From assembly GCF_000813125.1 (NCBI RefSeq), contig NZ_BASE01000079.1, positions 1-61,354 of the forward strand: a stretch of 61,354 nt of DNA, written 5' to 3'. This document shows positions 1 through 8,403 of this stretch, piece after piece. The DNA is from Mesobacillus selenatarsenatis SF-1. Lineage in GTDB: Bacteria > Bacillota > Bacilli > Bacillales > Cytobacillaceae. Every line of letters starts with the position of its first letter. Position 1 is the first letter of the stretch. Under the pieces are notes generated by a model, which ran no database searches, was not told where the DNA came from, and saw nothing but the letters and a program-made list of their open reading frames with translations. The position numbers were made by a program, and so were the translations under genes.

Positions 1-102
1 ACAAAACCTGTTCTTCCGCCGGCCGTTTTGGCCGGACCTGCACCTATTTCGGACAGCTATTCTCTCCGTTTTTTTCTTGATACAAAATCTGCAAATCCAG
101 GC

Positions 103-131
103 AGAAAAAAAGACACCCATTAAAGGTGTCA
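103..131 (-). terminator. Terminator after the S66 peptidase gene
   Basis: Read on the minus strand, a GACACC/GGTGTC hairpin lies just past the peptidase stop codon and is followed by a run of T. This is the expected intrinsic terminator shape. The first 100 bases of the window otherwise hold no gene I can support. They contain only a CCGGCC/GGCCGG inverted repeat at 19-35. Confidence 0.75.
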
Positions 132-147
132 TAAAGTTTTTAAAACC

Positions 148-1128
148 CTATTCTTCTTGTTCAATAAATATTTCAGTTTGTCCATCAGCTGCTTTTACTG
201 TAGCGATTGCCCCGATTGGCAGCGTCACAAATGGCTGGACATGGCCAATGTTGACATTTGCGATGATTGGTATATTCCGCAGTTCTTCCTTACTGGAAAT
301 GATCTTTCTTAATGCCTCTTCAGTAATATTGGAGTTCTTTTGGAAACGGCCAATCAAAAGAGCCTTTATCGAGTCAGCATCCGGAAGATGCAGCAAAGAT
401 TGCAGGTCCCTGTCAAAGCTCCTGGAATGGCTTTCCTCATCATCCTCAATGAACAGGATGCTATCCTTCAGGGAAGGCATGAATTCTGTACCCTGAAGCA
501 GGTTCATCGTACAGAGATTTCCGCCGATCAGTTTCCCCTCGGCTTCACCTTCCTGGAGAATCAGGTAGCCATTTTGTTCGTGAAATGTCCGATTTTCCTG
601 GTCAAGATACCAGGCATCGTCAGACCACGTTTCAGATGGAACAACCTCATATGGAGCATCATTTGTTACTGCCTGCAGAAACGATTCCATCGTATAATCA
701 AGTCCATGCTTCACGCCGAAGCTCGAGAAATGGGGCCCTGAATAGGTTACGAGGCCAGTTTTCTTATAAATTGCCAGCTGCAACGCTGTAATGTCACTGT
801 AACCGCAAAAAATCTTCGGATTAGCAGCAATCAGGTCGAAGTCTATATATTTTAGTAGCTGATTGGAATTATAACCGCCAATCGCAGTAAGAATCCCTTT
901 TACATTCGGATCTGCAAAAGCGTCATGCAAGTCTTCGATTCTTTCTTCAATAGAAGAACTAAAAAACTCATCATGCGTATCTGCGTTCTTCCCGAATGTC
1001 ACATTGAAGCCCAGATTATTCAATCTTTCAACAGCCAAATCGACCTGTGCTTCTTTTAAAATGATCATGCTCGTCGCAGGTGCGATTACTCTTATTTCAT
1101 CCCCTGGCACTAGTTTAGGTGCAAACAT
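148..1128 (-). CDS. S66-family LD-carboxypeptidase / MccF-like peptidase
   Basis: A 326-residue protein with the S66 serine peptidase layout. An N-terminal Rossmann-like half contains GYSDIT (about residue 110), where Ser is the expected nucleophile. A C-terminal half contains the acidic stretch LFIEDDEES and a late NIGHVQPF that supplies the catalytic His. The family cleaves L,D-bonds in muropeptides, or acyl-sulfamoyl adenylates in microcin C immunity (MccF). No signal peptide is visible, so a cytoplasmic recycling or detoxifying role is likely. A GGGGAG site precedes the ATG. I cannot tell murein recycling from MccF-like immunity by reading alone. Confidence 0.85.
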   Translation of the reverse strand: MFAPKLVPGDEIRVIAPATSMIILKEAQVDLAVERLNNLGFNVTFGKNADTHDEFFSSSIEERIEDLHDAFADPNVKGILTAIGGYNSNQLLKYIDFDLIAANPKIFCGYSDITALQLAIYKKTGLVTYSGPHFSSFGVKHGLDYTMESFLQAVTNDAPYEVVPSETWSDDAWYLDQENRTFHEQNGYLILQEGEAEGKLIGGNLCTMNLLQGTEFMPSLKDSILFIEDDEESHSRSFDRDLQSLLHLPDADSIKALLIGRFQKNSNITEEALRKIISSKEELRNIPIIANVNIGHVQPFVTLPIGAIATVKAADGQTEIFIEQEE

Positions 1129-1192
1129 ACTCTCCCCGCCTTCTCTGTATATAGGTTTATTTTAACAAAGAAAGGGATAAGTGTAAGCATCT

Positions 1193-2659
1193 TTAAACCA
1201 GTGCAGGCTCCGGTTTCCGGCCAGTCCTCGATTTTTCGATTATGTCGGTCGCAATCCATACTCCGCATGCGCTAGCCTGTGCCAGTCCTCTCGTGATTCC
1301 GGCACCGTCCCCTCCAACATACAAGCCACTAATTTCAGTCTCGAACTTGTCATTCAACTTTGGCCTTGCGGAATAGAATTTCGCCTCTACTCCATAGAAC
1401 AAAGTATGGTCTGAAGCCAGACCAGGAGTAACCTGGTTGAGCGCTTCGGTCATCTCGATCAAACTCTTGAGCGTGTTATATGGAAGGACAAGTCCTAAAT
1501 CTCCAGGCACAGCCTCCTTCATAGAGGGTTCCAGGAATCCTTCTTTAATCCTTTTTTCCGTTGACCTTCGCCCTTTTAAAATATCACCGTATTTCTGCAC
1601 AATCAGGCCGCCATTTGATAGGCTGTTCGCCAGCCTGGAGATTTCATGGGCATATTCATTCGGCTTATCGAATGGCTCAGAAAATGTATGTGATACAAGC
1701 AAAGCAAAATTGGTATTGCTGCTTCCAAGATTAGGATCTTTGTAGGCATGGCCATTAGCAAGCATGATTCCAGAATGGTTCTCGACTACAACATGTCCAG
1801 ATGGATTGCTGCAGAATGTTCTCACACTGGTCCCCACAGAAGTATTGAAAATGAATTTACCTTCATATAAATGTTCGTTTATTTCCTCCATGACGACATT
1901 GGAAGTTTCAACACGAACACCAATATCGACCTGGTTATTAATCATCTTTAGCCTTCTTTTTTTCATAAGCTGTGTCAGCCATTTAGAGCCATCACGACCA
2001 GGCGCAACTACAACTTTCTCAGCGAAAATTTTCTCGCCGTTCTTAAGCTCAACACCTGTGACTCTATGGCCTTCCGGCGTCTTTTCTGTAATCAAATCCT
2101 CGATTTCTGTCTTGAACGCCATATCCACCTTTTCTTTTAAGTACTCAAAAATGTTTTTTAAAATCTCGAGATTCTGTTCAGTGCCAAGATGGCGTACCTG
2201 TGCTCTAAGCAGCTTCAATCCTGCAGCATAGCCCCTTCTCTCAATTTCACGTACCTTATCTGTCATCGGGTCAGTTATGCTTTCAGTTGCACCATGCTTG
2301 AGATTGATTTCATCTACGTATTTAATTAATTCGACCACTTTTGAATCAGGAAGGTAATCCGTCATCCATCCGCCGAATTCACTTGTAATATTGAACTTCC
2401 CATCAGAATAGGCACCGGCACCGCCAAATCCATTGGTAATCGAACATGCCGGGAGACACCCTGCAAAATCCTTCTTCCCTGCTGCTGGCGGACATTTTTC
2501 AATCTTCTTTTGCAAAATCGGGCAGTTCCTCCGATAAATATCGTGGCCTTTATCAACTAGCAAGACATTCGCATCAGGCATCTTCAACGATAGTTCATAA
2601 CAAGTAAAAATACCTGCCGGACCTGCTCCAACGACAATCACATCATAGTTTGTATTCAT
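1193..2659 (-). CDS. NAD(P)/FAD-dependent oxidoreductase (COG2509-like)
   Basis: A 488-residue flavoprotein. The N-terminus carries the dinucleotide-binding motif VVGAGPAGIF (about residues 9-18), followed by an acidic residue ending the second strand. A cysteine cluster with CPPAAGKKDFAGCLPAC (about 56-72) and a late GLYVGGDGAGITRG motif closing the FAD site match the uncharacterised FAD-dependent dehydrogenase family. The substrate is unknown. GGCGGGGG precedes the ATG. The gene lies downstream of the YjcZ gene and upstream of the S66 peptidase, with no sign of coupling to either. Confidence 0.8.
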   Translation of the reverse strand: MNTNYDVIVVGAGPAGIFTCYELSLKMPDANVLLVDKGHDIYRRNCPILQKKIEKCPPAAGKKDFAGCLPACSITNGFGGAGAYSDGKFNITSEFGGWMTDYLPDSKVVELIKYVDEINLKHGATESITDPMTDKVREIERRGYAAGLKLLRAQVRHLGTEQNLEILKNIFEYLKEKVDMAFKTEIEDLITEKTPEGHRVTGVELKNGEKIFAEKVVVAPGRDGSKWLTQLMKKRRLKMINNQVDIGVRVETSNVVMEEINEHLYEGKFIFNTSVGTSVRTFCSNPSGHVVVENHSGIMLANGHAYKDPNLGSSNTNFALLVSHTFSEPFDKPNEYAHEISRLANSLSNGGLIVQKYGDILKGRRSTEKRIKEGFLEPSMKEAVPGDLGLVLPYNTLKSLIEMTEALNQVTPGLASDHTLFYGVEAKFYSARPKLNDKFETEISGLYVGGDGAGITRGLAQASACGVWIATDIIEKSRTGRKPEPALV

Positions 2660-2787
2660 TCAGCATCCCCCGCCAATCAGTTTTTTGCTTAACCATTGGT
2701 AAATATAACAAATGAAAGTAAGGGAGTCAACCATAATCACGAACTATAAATTAATAAATATTATAAAACGTTCGTATTTAAGAAAGG

Positions 2788-2820
2788 CAAAATAAGAGGC
2801 TGCCTCTGTCAGGCAACCTC
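2788..2820 (-). terminator. Terminator after the YjcZ-type gene
   Basis: On the minus strand a ten-base stem (GAGGTTGCCT with AGGCAGCCTC, loop GACAG) is followed by TTATTTT, placed 28 bases past the stop of the YjcZ-type gene. Confidence 0.8.
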
Positions 2821-2848
2821 TCAAGTTATTTTATCTCGGTTTTGGTTT

Positions 2849-3037
2849 TTACCAGTTATAGCTGCAGCATGCACCAATGATGATTAACAAAATGAACAAT
2901 ACAACGATCAATGCAAAACCGCCGTATCCGTAACCAGCACCTGCCACTCCTGCATAAGGATAACCTCCGCCGCAGAAAGTACCTTGAACACCTTGAACTC
3001 CTTGAACAGGCATAGGGGCATTATCATATCCGTACAT
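2849..3037 (-). CDS. YjcZ-family small sporulation protein
   Basis: A 62-residue protein. Its Gly/Tyr-rich N-terminal half contains a VQG triplet repeated three times and a GAGYGYGG stretch. One C-terminal hydrophobic helix (FALIVVLFILLIIIG) is followed by CCSYNW. This is the usual shape of the tiny membrane proteins annotated YjcZ, made during sporulation in bacilli. GAGGAG lies nine bases before the ATG. The precise role of the family is unknown. Confidence 0.85.
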   Translation of the reverse strand: MYGYDNAPMPVQGVQGVQGTFCGGGYPYAGVAGAGYGYGGFALIVVLFILLIIIGACCSYNW

Positions 3038-3284
3038 TCAAAATCACTCCTCGTTTGTTTTTGAATTGCTTTCCCTTTACGGTATGATATGGGTACTTGA
3101 CCCGTTTGTGCATTAGCCTATTTTTTGAAATTTCTAGATTTTTAAAAATGCTCTTTGAACGAGGATGTGGATGTCCGCTAAAGTCCTTATAATATCGCAA
3201 GAAGAAAAATTTTATTTCAATGATTCAGAAAAAGCGTCTAAAATGGAAATAGAGATCTTATTTTCCGGAGGGATCCCAACAAGA

Positions 3285-4379
3285 ATGAAACTCAGCACTA
3301 AAAAAATTTACAGTATATTTTTCATTACCGCCGCAGTCATTTCTTTTTTAGCGATAAAGTCAGAGCATTACCTTTCCAAGGATATAACAGTTTATGAAAA
3401 AATCGCCTCTGGGTCATCGTTTAATTATTTGATAATCGGAGACAGCATTGGCCGGGGTGCAGGAGCAGAGAATAAGGATTTGCGCTGGTACAGCCAGCTA
3501 GAGATGCTTCTTAAGGATTTCAGCGGATCGCGGGCAAGAAGAAATATGCTCGTCCAGAGTGGAGCAACCTCCTTTGAAGGAATTTACAAACTGCAAAAGT
3601 CGCCGAAGTTCCGGGACATTGATCTCATCTTTATTGTTTTTGGCGAAAATGACCGTAAATACATGGATTCCGAACAGTTTACTTTTTTTTATGAAAAATT
3701 GATCCGTGATGCAAAGGAGCGTTACCCTGGCTCAGAAATCGTCACCATCATTGAAAGTCCGTTAAAACAAGAACAATTTGCTGATTCGATTGAAAGAGTT
3801 TCCACCCATTACGGAGCAAAGACACTGGACATGCGCATTCCCTTCAAGCAATCAGGAATGCTCACAGAGCAGCTAACCACTGATATGGTCCATCCTAATG
3901 GCAGGGGATATCAGTTGTACGCTGCCTCCATACTTGAACTGATTAAAAATAATATCGAGATAGATGCCGAGATTGCCAGTCTGCCAAAGCCCTTAACCAG
4001 GGATCAAACTTTATACCTATATGAAAAAAAGCTAGTAACTGCACGCAAAGGATTCAGGAGTGAAAATGGAATAAATATAAGCAAAAGACCTGAGGATTAT
4101 CTAGAGTACGAATTCGAAGGCCCCATTCTTGGGGTAAATGCCGTTCGAAGCCTGGACGGGGGAACGCTGAAGGTTTATATTGACGGGGAATATGTCAGGA
4201 CACTTTCCACCTGGTGGCCTTTTACTCGTGAAAGGTATCTTTATATCGCAAGCGGCCTGGATAAGGGACATCACACTGTCCGGTTTGAAGCAGTAGAAAC
4301 CCCCTCTCCAAACAACACGAGTGATAATTCAATCATCCAGGTTTCATCGATTATCGTCGCTAAGGATAAGAAAAATTAA
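3285..4379 (+). CDS. Membrane-anchored SGNH/GDSL hydrolase with extra C-terminal domain
   Basis: About 364 residues from an ATG preceded by GGAGGG at 3267-3272. An in-frame extension upstream to 3165 has no ribosome-binding site. The start chosen gives MKLSTKKIYSIFFITAAV, a signal anchor. SGNH block I is IIGDSIGRG, block III is FGEND, and block V is DMVHPNGRGY with the catalytic Asp and His. About 130 residues follow the hydrolase domain and look beta-rich (many alternating hydrophobics, LKVYIDGEYVRTL), resembling a carbohydrate-binding or jelly-roll module. It is probably an extracellular esterase acting on cell-wall or exopolysaccharide acyl groups. The substrate is not determinable here. 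Confidence 0.8.
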   Translation: MKLSTKKIYSIFFITAAVISFLAIKSEHYLSKDITVYEKIASGSSFNYLIIGDSIGRGAGAENKDLRWYSQLEMLLKDFSGSRARRNMLVQSGATSFEGIYKLQKSPKFRDIDLIFIVFGENDRKYMDSEQFTFFYEKLIRDAKERYPGSEIVTIIESPLKQEQFADSIERVSTHYGAKTLDMRIPFKQSGMLTEQLTTDMVHPNGRGYQLYAASILELIKNNIEIDAEIASLPKPLTRDQTLYLYEKKLVTARKGFRSENGINISKRPEDYLEYEFEGPILGVNAVRSLDGGTLKVYIDGEYVRTLSTWWPFTRERYLYIASGLDKGHHTVRFEAVETPSPNNTSDNSIIQVSSIIVAKDKKN

Positions 4380-4442
4380 TCATAGAAAAATCATGTTAAA
4401 AAGTGTATGATACTTCCATATGTTTTGAATAAGGAGTTTACT

Positions 4443-5036
4443 ATGAAAAGTGTACTGAAGAATTTCATTAATGGGATCCTGACAATAGTCCCCATCATTC
4501 TCGTTATCTATGTCATTTATAAAACATTCATGTTTTTGGACAGCCTTCTTGGTAATGTTCTGAAGCCATATTTGCAAGAAAGATACATTCCGGGTATCGG
4601 CCTTCTGACGACCCTTGTCCTTATCACCATTCTGGGATGGTTGTCCACCCGATTCATCACCGGAAGTATCATCAAGCTAATTGACAGGCTATTGGATAAA
4701 ACCCCTTTCGTAAAGACGGTTTATTCCGTTATAAAGGATACGGTCCACTCCTTCCTTGGCGAGAAAAAGTCGTTTTCCAAGGTCGCTTTGGTTACGATTC
4801 CTGGTACCAATATGAAGAGCCTCGGCTTCATTACTACAGAAAACCTGAAGGCATTCCACGAGCCATTATCAGAGCATGTTGCTGTCTACGTGCCTCAAAC
4901 GTTTCAGGTGGCAGGGTTCACTTTCCTGATCCCCAAGACCGAGGTGGAAATCATTGATGTCAAGCCAGAAGATGCAATGAAATTTATCCTCTCTGGCGGA
5001 ATGACTTCGTCTAATGGACAAAAGACTGTTAATTAA
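4443..5036 (+). CDS. DUF502 membrane protein
   Basis: 197 residues from the ATG at 4443, which follows AAGGAG at 4431-4436. The longer in-frame start at 4407 lacks a site. Two transmembrane helices are seen: residues about 8-30 (GILTIVPIILVIYVIYKTF) and about 50-72 (TTLVLITILGWLSTRF). A soluble region follows with VTIPGTNMKSLGFITTE and the late P..EVEIIDV strand typical of DUF502. The family function is unknown. The gene stands alone on this strand and ends in a repeat-containing convergent gap. Confidence 0.85.
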   Translation: MKSVLKNFINGILTIVPIILVIYVIYKTFMFLDSLLGNVLKPYLQERYIPGIGLLTTLVLITILGWLSTRFITGSIIKLIDRLLDKTPFVKTVYSVIKDTVHSFLGEKKSFSKVALVTIPGTNMKSLGFITTENLKAFHEPLSEHVAVYVPQTFQVAGFTFLIPKTEVEIIDVKPEDAMKFILSGGMTSSNGQKTVN

Positions 5037-5040
5037 AGGA

Positions 5041-5220
5041 TGTTTTCGTAAAAATTGTAGTTAAAATCCTAAAGCCGATTTTAACGTAATATATACCCAT
5101 TTTGCAGGTCGGTAATAAATTTTCATGCTCTTTTCTCATAAGAAGCGGCAACTTTACGAAGGAATATGGGTAATTCATCCAATTTTGTATTCAATAGCAA
5201 CAAAGTTTGAAAAAGGAGCC
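5041..5220. repeat. 180-bp dispersed repeat, copy 1
   Basis: This stretch reappears with high identity and the same length at 19151-19330, in the same orientation. Shared landmarks are TGTTTTCGTAAAAA near the left end, CCCATTTTGCAGGTCGGTA in the middle, CTCTTTTCTCATAAGAAGCG, and CAATAGCAACAAAGTTTGA near the right end. Both copies sit between convergent genes. No open reading frame is shared, so this is probably a non-autonomous mobile or structured element. Confidence 0.85.
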
Positions 5221-5224
5221 TAAT

Positions 5225-5255
5225 GAAAACAGCCGCTGAATCAGCGGCTGTTTTC
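5225..5255. terminator. Bidirectional terminator between DUF502 gene and ypqE
   Basis: A near-perfect 31-base palindrome: 15-base arms built on GAAAACAGCCGCTGA around one central base. It is A/T-rich outside on both sides. It can serve the + strand DUF502 gene and the minus strand ypqE. Confidence 0.75.
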
Positions 5256-5322
5256 ATTTTGCCTTTATGGTTGTTTTCGGGTGATCTTCTTTCTGCCGAG
5301 CATCCCGAAAACTGTGTCTCCA

Positions 5323-5823
5323 CTATTCAAACGTCACCTCAAGGATGGGTGTCGCACCCTTTTCTACATTGCCTTCTGTTAAAACCTTCAATGAGGCAGC
5401 TTGATCTGTGTTGGTTATAATGACTGGTGTTACCGTACTCTTTGCCTTTTCGCTGATGATTTCCATATCAAAGGTCACTAGCCTTTCCCCAGCCTTGACT
5501 GTATCACCTTGCTTCACATGCGTTTCGAAGCCTTCTCCCTTGAGGGAAACAGTCTCCAACCCAATATGAATCAGTATCTCTGCTCCGTTTTTCGCCCTGA
5601 TTCCGACCGCGTGCTTAGTCGGGAACACCTGCATTATTTCACCATCAATCGGTGATACCACAACTCCCTCAGACGGTTCGATTGCCAATCCGTCCCCCAT
5701 CATTTTTTCAGAAAAAACAGGATCCGGAACTGCACTTAAATTTACTGCCTTCCCCATCATTGGTGCTACCAGCTGAATTGTTTTTATAGGTTCTTCTTTT
5801 TTTCCGAATAACTTTTTAAACAT
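5323..5823 (-). CDS. ypqE: PTS glucose-type IIA protein YpqE
   Basis: About 166 residues from an ATG with AAGGA nine bases upstream. The six-residue extension to 5841 lacks a better site. This is a free EIIA(Glc) domain. KHAVGIR holds the accessory His and ILIHIGLETVSL the phospho-accepting His, within the usual beta-sandwich pattern (GEIMQVFPT, GDTVKAGERLVTFD). It takes phosphate from HPr and passes it to a IIB domain, or acts as a regulator. No IIBC partner is encoded nearby. Position next to msrB and msrA matches B. subtilis ypqE. Confidence 0.88.
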   Translation of the reverse strand: MFKKLFGKKEEPIKTIQLVAPMMGKAVNLSAVPDPVFSEKMMGDGLAIEPSEGVVVSPIDGEIMQVFPTKHAVGIRAKNGAEILIHIGLETVSLKGEGFETHVKQGDTVKAGERLVTFDMEIISEKAKSTVTPVIITNTDQAASLKVLTEGNVEKGATPILEVTFE

Positions 5824-5879
5824 AATAATCATTCCTTCCATTTTAAGAGCTATGATTAACCCTTTGGTTAATCCTTTGA

Positions 5880-6317
5880 TTAACCCTGGAACAACTTGAG
5901 GTATTCTCCATACCCTTCCTCTTCCATTTTTTCTTTCGAAACAAACCTCAATGCAGCCGAATTAATGCAATACCGCAAACCATTCTCTCCCGGGCCATCA
6001 TCAAACACGTGGCCCAAATGAGAATCTGCTGTTTTGCTCCGTACTTCAGTTCTGACCATAAAATGGCTCGTGTCTTGTTTTTCGATTACTTCTTCATCCA
6101 TAATCGGCTTAGTGAAGCTCGGCCAGCCGCATCCGGCATCATATTTATCCCTGGAACTAAATAATGCCTTGCCTGAGACGACATCGACATATATTCCCTC
6201 TCTTAGGTCATTCCAATATTCATTCCTGAACGGCGGTTCTGTTCCGTTATTTTGCGTAACCTCATACTGCATGGGAGTCAATTTCTTCTTTAACTCCTCT
6301 GGATCTTTTTTCATCAT
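5880..6317 (-). CDS. msrB: Peptide methionine-R-sulfoxide reductase MsrB
   Basis: 145 residues. It carries [18 protein letters not shown] and the catalytic Cys in RYCINSAAL. The zinc-binding CXXC pairs found in many MsrB proteins are absent, as in several Bacillus enzymes. It reduces methionine-R-sulfoxide in proteins. The ATG at 6317 follows GGGAGG (6325-6330) and its last two bases begin the msrA stop (ATGA overlap). MsrA and MsrB are therefore translationally coupled, giving both stereospecific activities together. Confidence 0.95.
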   Translation of the reverse strand: MMKKDPEELKKKLTPMQYEVTQNNGTEPPFRNEYWNDLREGIYVDVVSGKALFSSRDKYDAGCGWPSFTKPIMDEEVIEKQDTSHFMVRTEVRSKTADSHLGHVFDDGPGENGLRYCINSAALRFVSKEKMEEEGYGEYLKLFQG

Positions 6318-6856
6318 TTCTTTTCCTCCCAATGATTCTTGATAAAAGCTGAACGTCCTGAACCAACATGATAAGCATTATATCTTTCTGGATTTTTCTT
6401 ATAATAACCCTGATGGTATGTCTCTGCAGGATAAAATGGTTTGGCTGGCAGAATTGGAGTTACGATTGGCTTTTTAAATACCCCGCTTTCCCCAAGCTTC
6501 TTTTTCGATTCTTCCGCTAACTGTCTTTGCCCTTCATTATGATAAAAAATCGCAGTTTGGTATGACTGCCCCCTGTCGTAAAACTGACCTCCGGGATCGG
6601 TTGGATCTATTTGCTGCCAGTATAGCTGCAGCAGTTTTTCATAAGGAAAGATATCTGGATCGAATGTGATTTGTACTGCTTCATAATGTCCGGTTGTCTC
6701 GCTGCAAACCTGCTCATAAGTAGGATTCTCAGTCGTGCCTCCCGTGTAGCCGGAAACAACGCTGACAATCCCCGGCTGCTCATCAAACGGCTTGACCATA
6801 CACCAGAAACAGCCGCCGGCAAATGTCGCAAGCTCATGATCCTTTTTTTTCATCAT
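6314..6856 (-). CDS. msrA: Peptide methionine-S-sulfoxide reductase MsrA
   Basis: About 180 residues starting with two in-frame Met codons behind AGAGGTG. The MsrA signature GGCFWCM sits near residue 15, with the first Cys catalytic. [17 protein letters not shown] and HQGYYKKNP support the family. It repairs methionine-S-sulfoxide using thioredoxin. It is the first gene of a two-gene operon with msrB, matching B. subtilis yppP-yppQ. Confidence 0.95.
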   Translation of the reverse strand: MMKKKDHELATFAGGCFWCMVKPFDEQPGIVSVVSGYTGGTTENPTYEQVCSETTGHYEAVQITFDPDIFPYEKLLQLYWQQIDPTDPGGQFYDRGQSYQTAIFYHNEGQRQLAEESKKKLGESGVFKKPIVTPILPAKPFYPAETYHQGYYKKNPERYNAYHVGSGRSAFIKNHWEEKK

Positions 6857-6969
6857 ATTGACACCTCTTCTTTCAAGCCTTGGATAAACGAAAAAACACC
6901 CTACTCAAATACTTATTCCCTATTGTATATCTTTTAAAGCAAAAAACACATTGAGAACCCTTAAACAGC

Positions 6970-6997
6970 AACAGCCCCTTCCAGAGAAGGGGCTGTT
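6970..6997 (-). terminator. Terminator after the rsgA paralogue
   Basis: A twelve-base perfect stem (AACAGCCCCTTC with GAAGGGGCTGTT, four-base loop) lies immediately past the stop codon. The T tract is short. Confidence 0.75.
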
Positions 6998-6999
6998 CA

Positions 7000-8073
7000 T
7001 TATTTTCGTTTGTACTTTGCATTGTGACGGATTTCTTTATTGATGTTTTTCCAGTGCTTTTTTTCTTCGGCTTGCGCCTTTTTATCCAGCTTCCTGTCAA
7101 TATAGGCAAGCTCTTTTTGCAGCTTTTTATAGCTCAAAAGCCTGTTTTCATCAAGAAGGCCATTGCTGATCGCTGACCAAACTGCACAGCCTGGTTCGTT
7201 CTTATGACTGCAATCACGAAATTTGCATCCATCCGCATATTGCTCAATATCCGCGAAGCTCTCGATGATTCCTTCCTCACTTGACCAAAGCTGAATTTCC
7301 CTCATTCCTGGTGTGTCTATTAGTATCGCTCCTCCAGGAAGCAAAACCATTTCCCGATGAGTCGTAGTATGCTTACCCTTATCATCACTTTCCCTAATCT
7401 CCTGGACCAGCTGCTTTTCAAATCCTGTGAAGTAATTGACAAGACTAGACTTGCCGACTCCTGACGATCCAATTAAGGCCACTGTTTTACCTGGTGCAAG
7501 ATAGGGTCGAACTTCCTCGGTCCCCGTTCCCTCTAGAACACTCACTGCAATTACAGGTACCCCGATAGCCACTGATGAAACTTGATCCATCTTCGCTTTT
7601 AAATCTGTCACTAAATCGGCTTTGCTCAAAATGATGACAGGGTTTGAACCACTTTCCCAGGCAAGCAGCAGGTATCGTTCAATTCTTCTCAGATTCAAAT
7701 CATCATTAAGTGAATTTACGATGAACACTGTATCAACATTCGCTGCGACAATTTGCTCCTCGGTAACCTGCCCAGCAGCCTTTCTGGAAAACTTGCTTTT
7801 ACGCGGCAAGATCCCCTTGATTATTCCACGCATTTCCCCTGGGGAAGTTTGTACGGCAACCCAGTCACCAACTGCCGGCAGGTCTTCACGACTGATTGCA
7901 TCAAATGTTAATTTGCCAGCTAAAGTGCACAGGTATTCTCCATCTTCGAGCCATACCCTGTAACTATGCTTATGCTCTAACGCTACCCTGCCGAGCTTGA
8001 ATCCAATAGGATAATATTCATTAAACTGGCTGCTCAATTCAGCTGTCATTCCGATATTTTCAAAATTCTTCAA
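7000..8073 (-). CDS. rsgA: RsgA-type circularly permuted ribosome-assembly GTPase, long paralogue
   Basis: 357 residues. An OB-fold N-terminus is followed by permuted GTPase motifs: SKAD (about 150-153, G4), GSSGVGKSS (about 202-210, G1), DTPGMRE (about 253-259, G3). A zinc knuckle CX4CXHX5C (about 283-296) and a Lys-rich tail come last. The family acts late in 30S maturation. Bacilli usually carry a shorter RsgA of about 295 residues near prkC, so this is likely a second copy. I infer this; the other locus is outside the window. The start is TTG, nine bases after GGAGG; a nearby ATG is out of frame. A leader peptide and terminator lie upstream. Confidence 0.88.
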   Translation of the reverse strand: MKNFENIGMTAELSSQFNEYYPIGFKLGRVALEHKHSYRVWLEDGEYLCTLAGKLTFDAISREDLPAVGDWVAVQTSPGEMRGIIKGILPRKSKFSRKAAGQVTEEQIVAANVDTVFIVNSLNDDLNLRRIERYLLLAWESGSNPVIILSKADLVTDLKAKMDQVSSVAIGVPVIAVSVLEGTGTEEVRPYLAPGKTVALIGSSGVGKSSLVNYFTGFEKQLVQEIRESDDKGKHTTTHREMVLLPGGAILIDTPGMREIQLWSSEEGIIESFADIEQYADGCKFRDCSHKNEPGCAVWSAISNGLLDENRLLSYKKLQKELAYIDRKLDKKAQAEEKKHWKNINKEIRHNAKYKRK

Positions 8074-8095
8074 TTCATTTTTCCTCCATCATGCT

Positions 8096-8131
8096 AAAAA
8101 TAAAAACCACAGGCACGCACAGCCCGTGGTT
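8096..8131 (-). terminator. Attenuator terminator between leader peptide and rsgA paralogue
   Basis: Read on the minus strand, AACCACGGGC pairs over ten bases with GCCTGTGGTT around a seven-base loop, then TTTATTTTT follows. It lies after the leader ORF and only 22 bases before the rsgA start codon, where it would stop transcription before the gene. Its left arm and loop (GGGCTGTGC, complement of 8117-8125) can pair instead with GCACGGCCC inside the leader ORF (8183-8191), giving an antiterminator. Confidence 0.75.
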
Positions 8132-8177
8132 CATAAGCATGGAGAAAAAAGACTAATAGTCGTTTGATCCGCTTAGG

Positions 8178-8234
8178 TTAAGGGGCCGTGCAACAAGTAA
8201 TCGACATCGTCAATACATTTAACATTCTGCTCAT
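8178..8234 (-). CDS. 18-residue leader peptide upstream of rsgA paralogue
   Basis: A short ORF reading MSRMLNVLTMSITCCTAP, with GGTGGAG four bases before the ATG and a clear promoter 26 bases upstream of it. It ends 47 bases before the attenuator hairpin. Its last codons (Cys-Thr-Ala-Pro) contain the segment able to pair with the terminator arm. The layout is that of a translation-sensed attenuator: a ribosome stalled early would free the antiterminator, and a ribosome finishing would mask it. What is sensed is unknown. The adjacent Cys codons or general translation inhibition are guesses. Confidence 0.65.
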   Translation of the reverse strand: MSRMLNVLTMSITCCTAP

Positions 8235-8267
8235 TGCACTCCACCTGCCTCTCGTTAAGTTAATTAT

Positions 8268-8296
8268 AGTATATGGAAAAACATTCCTCATGTAAA
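8268..8296 (-). promoter_or_regulatory. Sigma-A promoter for leader peptide and rsgA paralogue
   Basis: On the minus strand TTTACA is followed after exactly 17 bases by TATACT. Transcription would start near 8260, giving a short untranslated leader before the 18-residue ORF. Confidence 0.75.
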
Positions 8297-8403
8297 GCTT
8301 AAATTCAAATTTTTTAATATAACCACCGAAGCTGTCTCGCACCTATTGCGCCCAATTTGCATATTTTACATTTGAGCATTCAATAAAATTAGGAGTGAGG
8401 GGT

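Noticed and set aside
1-75. A further copy of the 52-bp array C type at the window start
   Set aside because: AACCTGTTCTTCCG and GGACAGCTATTCTC resemble array C, but the spacing is not 52 and only fragments match.
77-496. 139-codon + strand ORF at the left edge
   Set aside because: It lies antisense inside the S66 peptidase gene, has skewed composition and shows no family features; it is a shadow frame.
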